Below, piece by piece: positions 6,377 through 10,760 of a stretch of 10,760 bases of DNA. A model generated the notes under the pieces. That model was not told the origin of the DNA, searched no databases, and saw only the letters and a list, made by a program, of their open reading frames with translations. Within the stretch, counting starts at the first letter, position 1; every line of letters begins with the position of its first letter. Location of the stretch: contig JAQURU010000027.1 in the NCBI GenBank assembly GCA_028715435.1, positions 1 through 10,760 on the forward strand, written 5' to 3'. Position numbers and translations under genes: made by a program. Source of the stretch: Minisyncoccota bacterium. Its GTDB lineage: Bacteria; Patescibacteriota; Minisyncoccia; Minisyncoccales; CG1-02-41-26.

Positions 6377-7627
6377 ATGTTGGATATAAAATTCATCAGG
6401 GATAATCCTGACAAAGTTAAGCAAGGGGCTAAAAATAAAGGCTTTGAGGTTGATGTAGACAAGCTTTTATGGCTTGATAAAAAAAAGCGAGAAATTATTG
6501 CTCAATCAGAGCAAATCAAAGCTGAACAAAATAAATTGAGTGGCCAAGGTGCGCCAAGTTCAGAGACAATTGCAATGGCCAAGACCTTGAAAGAGAAATT
6601 TCAAGCTCAAGAAACAGTTTTGAAAGAAACCGAAGTAGCTTTTGATGTTTTAATGCGCCAAATTCCTAATATAGCGTTTGACGAAGTGCCTGTTGGCAAA
6701 GATGATTCAGAAAATGTTGTTAAAGAGTTTGGAAAAATCAAAGAAAAGCCAAATTTTGATTTTAAACCCAAAGAGCATTGGGAATTAGGTGAGCATTTGG
6801 ATATTCTTGATACCGAGCGTGCAAGCAAGGTTGCGGGCAGCCGGTTTTATTATTTAAAACGGCAAGGGGTTTTATTGGAATTTGCTTTGATAAATTTTGC
6901 TTTTACTAAATTAGTTAACAAAGGTTTTGTTCCAATAATTCCACCAGTTATGATAAAGCCAGAAATGGCTTGGGCCATGGGCTATTTACAACAAACCGAT
7001 GATGAAGAGGCCTATCACTTAGAAAAAGACAACTTGTATCTAACTGCCACTTCCGAACAAACTTTGGGGGCCATGCATGCTGGTGAAACATTTGAAGAAA
7101 AAGATTTGCCCTTGCGATATATTGGCTTTTCCACTTGTTTTAGGCGAGAAGCAGGAAGTTTTGGCAAAGACACAAAAGGAATGCTACGAGTTCATCAATT
7201 TGATAAAATAGAAATGTTTATTTTCTGCAAGCCAGAAGACTCATTAAAAGAACACGAACTATTGCTTTCAATGGAAAAAGAATTGATGGATGATTTAGGT
7301 TTGCATTATCAAGTGATTGACATTTGCACAGGGGACCTGGGCGTGCCAGCTGCCAAAAAATATGATATTGAGGCCTGGATGCCAGGGCAAGATAGATATC
7401 GAGAAACCCATTCCACTTCAAATTGCACGGACTTTCAGGCCAGGCGGCTTAATGTGAGGTATAAGGATAGCAAAACAAATAAGCTGGAATTTGTGCATAC
7501 CCTTAACGGCACAGCTTTTTCAATGCGGCCGATTATAGCAATTCTTGAAAATTACCAAAAAAAAGACGGCACTGTTGAAGTACCCGAAGTATTACAGAAG
7601 TACGCAGGTTTTAAGGAAATAAAATGA
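6377..7627 (+). CDS. serS: Seryl-tRNA synthetase
   Basis: The enzyme activates serine and charges tRNA-Ser, and can also charge tRNA-Sec where present. The 416-residue protein begins with the family's MLDIKFIRDNPDKVKQG and a long antiparallel coiled-coil arm (about 28-100), the part known to grip the long variable arm of tRNA-Ser. The class II core follows: TSEQ (serine-site block), motif 2 with F255-R256-R257-E258, and motif 3 N377-G-T-A-F-S-M-R384-P ending in ILENYQ. SerRS does not read the anticodon in known bacteria, which is relevant to the CUA tRNA with a long variable arm in the 23S intron. The stop overlaps the next gene's ATG by four bases (ATGA), implying coupled translation. Confidence 0.97.
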   Translation: MLDIKFIRDNPDKVKQGAKNKGFEVDVDKLLWLDKKKREIIAQSEQIKAEQNKLSGQGAPSSETIAMAKTLKEKFQAQETVLKETEVAFDVLMRQIPNIAFDEVPVGKDDSENVVKEFGKIKEKPNFDFKPKEHWELGEHLDILDTERASKVAGSRFYYLKRQGVLLEFALINFAFTKLVNKGFVPIIPPVMIKPEMAWAMGYLQQTDDEEAYHLEKDNLYLTATSEQTLGAMHAGETFEEKDLPLRYIGFSTCFRREAGSFGKDTKGMLRVHQFDKIEMFIFCKPEDSLKEHELLLSMEKELMDDLGLHYQVIDICTGDLGVPAAKKYDIEAWMPGQDRYRETHSTSNCTDFQARRLNVRYKDSKTNKLEFVHTLNGTAFSMRPIIAILENYQKKDGTVEVPEVLQKYAGFKEIK

Positions 7628-8613
7628 GCTTAAAGATAGTAGAAAAAGAAAATTGGAATAATTTTTTATTGCAAAATGACGCCAGTTTTTTGCAGAGTTT
7701 TGAATGGGGGGAATTTCAGGAGAAATTAGGCAGAAAAATTTGGCGCTTGTCCGTAGAGAATAATGGGGAAACTATGGCCCAGGCTTTGGTGGTTAAAAAA
7801 CCTTTGCCTTTTGGGAAAAGTTTTTTATACGTGCCTTTTGGCCCTTGCTTGGCCAGCGAGCAAACAATGCAAGAATTACTTGGCGAATTACAAAAAATAG
7901 CTAAGGCCGAAAACAGTATTTATTGTTATATCGAGCCACTGGAAGGAGTGAAACTCCTTCCGTTTAGGAAGGAGTTTCACTCCTTCCAGAAGCCGCAAAA
8001 AAGAATACAGCCCCAGCAGACATTGGTTATTGACCTAACTCCACCAGAAGAGCAGATTTTTAAAGGGCTAAAGTCAAAAACTACGCGATATAATATTAGG
8101 TTTGCCCAAAAACAAGGGGTTAAATTTATAATTCCTGAAATAATAAGGGATAAAGAAATTGATATTTTTTATAACCTAGCCCAGAAGAGCGCCGAAAGAG
8201 ACGGGTTTGCCAATTATAGTGGAGATTATTTTAGCAAGCTTTTTTCGATTTCTAGCCAAGAAATGCAGGTGAAATTATTTTTTGCTAAACACCAAGATAA
8301 TTATATTGCGGCTAATATTTTTGTATTTTTTAATAGAACAGCTGTGCATTTGTTTGGCGGGTTTGACCATGATTTTAGGCATTTAATGGCGCCATATTTT
8401 ATGCACTGGAACCAGATACTTTTTGCCAAGAATAAAATGAATTGTGCCATTTATGATTTTTGGGGCATTGATGAAAAAAAATGGCCAGGGGTAACTCATT
8501 TTAAGCGTTCGTTTGGCGGTAAGGAAATTCAATACCCCCAAGGGCACGATGTGGTTTACAGTAAATTTTGGTATCAAGTGTTTAAAATAGCCAGAAAATT
8601 TCTGAAAAAGTAA
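7624..8613 (+). CDS. FemAB/FemX-family peptidoglycan bridge aminoacyltransferase
   Basis: Fem-family enzymes transfer amino acids from aminoacyl-tRNA to the stem peptide of lipid II, building interpeptide bridges. The 329-residue protein shows the family pattern: SFLQSFEWGEFQEKLG near the N-terminus, KRIQPQQTLVIDL then SKTTRYNIRFAQKQGVKF in the middle (about 125-162), and GGFDHDFRHLMAPYFMHW with YDFWGIDEK near the C-terminus, corresponding to the double GNAT-like fold. The charged residue and acceptor position cannot be told from sequence. The start overlaps serS (ATGA) and has an AAGGA seven bases upstream, one of few usable Shine-Dalgarno sites here. Codons 106-122 are formed by a perfect 51-bp palindrome, apparently an in-frame insertion between conserved blocks. 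Co-location with two aminoacyl-tRNA synthetases and wall genes fits the role. Confidence 0.9.
   Translation: MSLKIVEKENWNNFLLQNDASFLQSFEWGEFQEKLGRKIWRLSVENNGETMAQALVVKKPLPFGKSFLYVPFGPCLASEQTMQELLGELQKIAKAENSIYCYIEPLEGVKLLPFRKEFHSFQKPQKRIQPQQTLVIDLTPPEEQIFKGLKSKTTRYNIRFAQKQGVKFIIPEIIRDKEIDIFYNLAQKSAERDGFANYSGDYFSKLFSISSQEMQVKLFFAKHQDNYIAANIFVFFNRTAVHLFGGFDHDFRHLMAPYFMHWNQILFAKNKMNCAIYDFWGIDEKKWPGVTHFKRSFGGKEIQYPQGHDVVYSKFWYQVFKIARKFLKK
7939..7989. repeat. In-frame 51-bp perfect palindromic element inside the fem gene
   Basis: A 23-base arm (7939-7961) and its exact inverted copy (7967-7989) flank a GTTTA loop. Each arm is itself nearly self-complementary, holding GGAAGGAGT and ACTCCTTCC three bases apart, so the unit appears four times in alternating orientation. 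The 51 bases make exactly 17 codons (106-122), coding a basic and aromatic stretch, without stop or frame change. This resembles palindromic elements known to insert into coding genes in Rickettsia (RPE); the comparison is by form only, not by sequence. Confidence 0.95.
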
Positions 8614-8659
8614 TTTTAAATTTTAAAACTCAAATTTTAAATGAATTTTAAATGATTCA
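8614..8659 (+). repeat. AT-rich spacer with repeated ATTTTAAAT units before murF
   Basis: The gap between fem and murF is almost pure A and T and carries several copies of TTTTAAA in both orientations, including ATTTTAAATGA repeated in tandem (8634-8644 and 8645-8655). Such sequence can form weak hairpins or a promoter-like unwinding site, but no spaced -35/-10 pair is convincing. murF therefore may depend on upstream transcription. Confidence 0.5.
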
Positions 8660-9907
8660 ATGAGAAAAACTATTCAAAAGATACTTAAAAAGTTAACATA
8701 TAGAGTTTTGGCAAAGCAAAAGCCAAACATTATTACGGTTACAGGCAGTGTTGGAAAAACTTCAACCAAAGAGGGGATTTATTTTGCTGTGAAAGGCATG
8801 AGAAGTGTTAGGCGAAGCTTAAAAAACTATAACAACGAGCTTGGCGTGCCCTTTACAGTGTCTTTGTGGGGTGGCAAAGCGCCTGGTAAAAATACCATCA
8901 GGTGGACAATTGTTTTTCTGCGGCTTTTGTATTACGCAATTTTTAAAATTAAAAATTATCCAAAGTGGCTGATTTTGGAAATTGGCTCGGATAAGCCAGG
9001 AGATTTACGATACTTAATGGAAATGATACCAGAAGGGCTTTTAAAAGCAACTGTTTTAACAGCTGTTTTTGGTGTTCATTTGGAATTTTTTAAAACTCTT
9101 GATGGAGTTTATCAGGAAAAAACAACACCATTTTATTTTTTAGCCAAAGATGGATTAATTTTAGCAAACAGCGATAATTGCGATATAGCCAGAATAAAAA
9201 AAGAATTTGCAGACAAAGCTAAAGTTATTTCCTATGGCTTTGAAAAGCCGGCTGATATCACTGCTTTTGATTTTAAAATAGGCAATAAAGGTTTAAGTTT
9301 TAAAATCAAGACCCCTAGAGGAGAATTTAATTTTTTATTAACCCAAGCCATTTCCGCTTATCAATGCTATCCTATTTTAGCTGGATTGGGCGTTGCTTTA
9401 AATTTAGGCGTTGATATAAAAGAGGCACTTTTTAATTTAAACGAAAAATTGCCAATGCCAGGGAGAATGCGCTTAATTGAAGGCATTAATAATTCTTTGC
9501 TAATTGACGACACTTACAATTCATCGCCTGAAGCCGCAAAATACGCCTTGAAAGCCTTAAAAGATTTGCCAATGCCAGGGAGAAAAATTGCAGTATTGGG
9601 TGATATGTTAGAATTAGGGCCTGATAGCCCAAGATTTCATCACGAAATAGGGCAAATAGCACATAACATAGGCATTGACAAGCTAATCACCTTTGGCAAA
9701 GAGGCCAAAGCCATGAGCCAAGAAGCCCTGAATTTTACTAATCATCAAGAGGTAGGTAACTATCTAAAAACTTTTATAAAGCCCAATGATACAATTTTGA
9801 TAAAGGGCTCTCAAGGTGTTAGAATGGAAAAGATAGTAAGGGCCGTAATGGCCCGCCCAGATCAAGCCGATCACTTGCTTGTTCGCCAAACCGACGAGTG
9901 GCAATAA
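8660..9907 (+). CDS. murF: MurF-like UDP-MurNAc-tripeptide--D-Ala-D-Ala ligase lacking the N-terminal domain
   Basis: MurF joins D-Ala-D-Ala to UDP-MurNAc-tripeptide using ATP, the last cytosolic precursor step. The 415-residue protein has the Mur-ligase ATP-binding loop T28-G-S-V-G-K33-T-S, the block NYNNELGVPFTVSLWG, EIGSDKPGDL, H140-LEFF, and in the C-terminal part D283-DTYNSSPEA and IAVLGDMLELG, which mark MurF rather than MurC, MurD or MurE. In E. coli MurF the ATP loop lies near residue 107; here it is at 28, so the N-terminal UDP-sugar-binding domain is missing. The upstream 46 bases cannot code it. Either a separate protein supplies this function or the family variant does without it. 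The segment LPMPGR occurs twice (about 270 and 305). No Shine-Dalgarno site precedes the ATG. ddl downstream makes the dipeptide substrate. Confidence 0.88.
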   Translation: MRKTIQKILKKLTYRVLAKQKPNIITVTGSVGKTSTKEGIYFAVKGMRSVRRSLKNYNNELGVPFTVSLWGGKAPGKNTIRWTIVFLRLLYYAIFKIKNYPKWLILEIGSDKPGDLRYLMEMIPEGLLKATVLTAVFGVHLEFFKTLDGVYQEKTTPFYFLAKDGLILANSDNCDIARIKKEFADKAKVISYGFEKPADITAFDFKIGNKGLSFKIKTPRGEFNFLLTQAISAYQCYPILAGLGVALNLGVDIKEALFNLNEKLPMPGRMRLIEGINNSLLIDDTYNSSPEAAKYALKALKDLPMPGRKIAVLGDMLELGPDSPRFHHEIGQIAHNIGIDKLITFGKEAKAMSQEALNFTNHQEVGNYLKTFIKPNDTILIKGSQGVRMEKIVRAVMARPDQADHLLVRQTDEWQ

Positions 9908-9938
9908 AAGACACCCCAATGAAAGAGGTGCCTAAAAA
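9905..9938 (-). terminator. Intrinsic terminator for the minus-strand small gene
   Basis: Read on the minus strand, AGGCACC (9933-9927) pairs with GGTGTCT (9915-9909) with one G-U, followed by TTTTA. On the plus strand the same stem has an A-C mismatch, so the element fits minus-strand transcription better; it lies 10 bases past the stop of the small minus gene. It may also weakly stop murF transcription, since A-rich sequence precedes it. Confidence 0.65.
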
Positions 9939-9947
9939 TCTTTGCTT

Positions 9948-10175
9948 TTAACGCTCGTAATGTTCAGAAACAAAATCGTCAATCATTTTTTTTATTTTTC
10001 CGGTAGCTTTTTCTCCGTTCACTGTTATGTTCATAGTTAACGAATCTGTTTCTGCATCTACCCTTATTGCGCTTAAAGACTCTCCAAGTTCTTTTTCTAT
10101 CTTTGCTCTCATATCTGGCGGAAGGTCGATGCAATCGTCTCGAAGTCCATTTACATAACATTCAACTCTTATCAT
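9948..10175 (-). CDS. Small protein of unknown function
   Basis: I do not recognise this protein. It has 75 residues, acidic overall, with no membrane span or signal peptide, and ends in a charged helix-like stretch KIKKMIDDFVSEHYER. The pattern suggests beta (MIRVECYVNG), helix (DMRAKIEKELGES), two strands (SAIRVDAE, LTMNITVNG) and helix, like a small alpha/beta fold; this is a reading by eye. I chose the ATG at 10175 over the one at 10184 because a strong AAAGGAG (10191-10185) touches the latter but is nine bases from the former. It has its own terminator and sits divergently between murF and ddl, unlike all other genes here. The clear ribosome site and separate unit suggest an independently regulated or acquired gene. 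Confidence 0.75.
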   Translation of the reverse strand: MIRVECYVNGLRDDCIDLPPDMRAKIEKELGESLSAIRVDAETDSLTMNITVNGEKATGKIKKMIDDFVSEHYER

Positions 10176-10184
10176 AGTTATCAT

Positions 10185-10191
10185 CTCCTTT
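10185..10191 (-). promoter_or_regulatory. Strong Shine-Dalgarno site deciding the start of the small gene
   Basis: AAAGGAG on the minus strand is the best ribosome binding site in the window. It abuts the ATG at 10184 with no spacer, but is nine bases from the ATG at 10175, which is therefore the likely start. Confidence 0.7.
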
Positions 10192-10209
10192 TTTTAAAGA
10201 ATTTTAAAT

Positions 10210-10236
10210 TTTATAACATATGGTACAAAAAATCAA
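10210..10236 (-). promoter_or_regulatory. Possible promoter of the minus-strand small gene
   Basis: On the minus strand, TTGATT (10236-10231) and TATAAA (10215-10210) are separated by 15 bases, slightly short of the optimum. Transcription would start near 10203, about 28 bases before the start codon, leaving room for the AAAGGAG site. The element overlaps the first codons of ddl, so the two divergent genes could interfere with each other. The match is only moderate. Confidence 0.3.
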
Positions 10237-10760
10237 TGTGGGAATTATATTCGGCGGCAAGAGTGCGGAGCATGAGGTTTCTTTACAATCCGCCAAAAAT
10301 ATTGTGGCGGCTTTGGAGAAAGAAAAATACAATCCAATTTTAATTGGCATTGATAAATCAGGAAAGTGGCTTTTGAACAGTTCGTCCCAGCTTTTGTTAG
10401 AAAATCACAGCCCAGAATTAGCCGGGCCCAGCCAAACAGCTATTTTGCCTTCATCTGATTTATTTGAAAGCAATAAAATTGACGTGGCGTTCCCAGTTTT
10501 GCACGGCACCTTTGGGGAAGACGGCACAGTACAAGGGTTTTTAAAATTGGCTGGCATTCCGTTTGTCGGGGCTTCAGTTTTGGGCTCAGCTGTTGGCATG
10601 GATAAAGATGTCATGAAGCGGCTTTTACGAGACGCTGACTTGCCAATAGCTAACTTTTTGTGTTATAAAGGCCCGTCCTATGTTAATTTTGAGGTGGTGG
10701 TTAATGAACTTAGCCTACCATTTTTTGTTAAGCCATGTAATTTGGGCTCGTCAGTTGGAG
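10220..10760 (+). CDS. ddl: D-alanine--D-alanine ligase, N-terminal part (runs off the window)
   Basis: Ddl makes D-Ala-D-Ala from two D-alanines with ATP, in the cytosol, for use by MurF. The 180 visible codons, about half of a normal Ddl, show the family motifs: IIFGGKSAEHEVSLQSA near the start (the glutamate in EHEVS binds the first D-Ala), HGTFGEDGTVQGFLKLAGIP, GMDKDVMKRLL, and the start of the ATP-grasp region PFFVKPCNLGSSVG. The frame is open to the window edge. The ATG at 10220 has no Shine-Dalgarno site and follows a short AT-rich leader shared with the divergent small gene. Placement after murF matches its pathway. Confidence 0.95.
   Translation, partial: MVQKINVGIIFGGKSAEHEVSLQSAKNIVAALEKEKYNPILIGIDKSGKWLLNSSSQLLLENHSPELAGPSQTAILPSSDLFESNKIDVAFPVLHGTFGEDGTVQGFLKLAGIPFVGASVLGSAVGMDKDVMKRLLRDADLPIANFLCYKGPSYVNFEVVVNELSLPFFVKPCNLGSSVG

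Noticed and set aside
8641..8663. Two tiny overlapping frames (5 and 4 codons) linked by ATGA to the murF start
   Set aside because: AT-rich repeats produce such ATG/TGA strings easily, and no ribosome site is present; treated as chance.

Overview
The window looks like a piece of a small, AT-rich bacterial genome of the Patescibacteria (CPR) kind, probably Parcubacteria-like. This is an inference from the intron-bearing 23S rRNA gene, compact genes, short intergenic gaps, few Shine-Dalgarno sites, and a mixed string of cell-wall and aminoacyl-tRNA synthetase genes. The code appears standard: among eight complete reading frames, TAA ends four, TGA three and TAG one.

Bases 1-1420 are the 3' part of a ribosomal RNA operon: the end of 23S rRNA (domains V and VI), 5S rRNA and an intrinsic terminator. 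The 23S gene is interrupted at 481-923 by a group I intron, two bases past the peptidyl-transferase nucleotide A2602 (E. coli numbering, aligned from memory). Inside the P6 stem-loop of that intron lies an almost perfect tRNA cloverleaf (616-727) with anticodon CUA (reads UAG), G73, encoded CCA and a very long variable arm. This tRNA nested in a ribozyme nested in rRNA is the most unusual object in the window.

Bases 1434-8613 carry a dense plus-strand gene row: mreC, mreD and mrdA (PBP2) for rod-shape peptidoglycan synthesis; lysS and serS; and a FemAB/FemX-type peptidoglycan bridge aminoacyltransferase. mreC/mreD and serS/fem overlap, which suggests co-transcription and coupled translation. 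The Fem gene carries an in-frame 51-bp perfect palindrome that looks like an inserted palindromic element.

Bases 8660-10760 carry a murF-like ligase without the usual N-terminal domain and the start of ddl (D-Ala-D-Ala ligase); together these make and attach the D-Ala-D-Ala dipeptide. Between them, on the minus strand, sits a small gene of unknown function with the clearest ribosome binding site in the window and its own terminator, probably an inserted cassette.

The gene content joins elongation-type wall synthesis (MreC, MreD, PBP2), precursor synthesis (Ddl, MurF) and possible cross-bridge formation (Fem). Fem enzymes use aminoacyl-tRNA, so lysS and serS next to fem may reflect more than general translation, but this cannot be shown from sequence alone.
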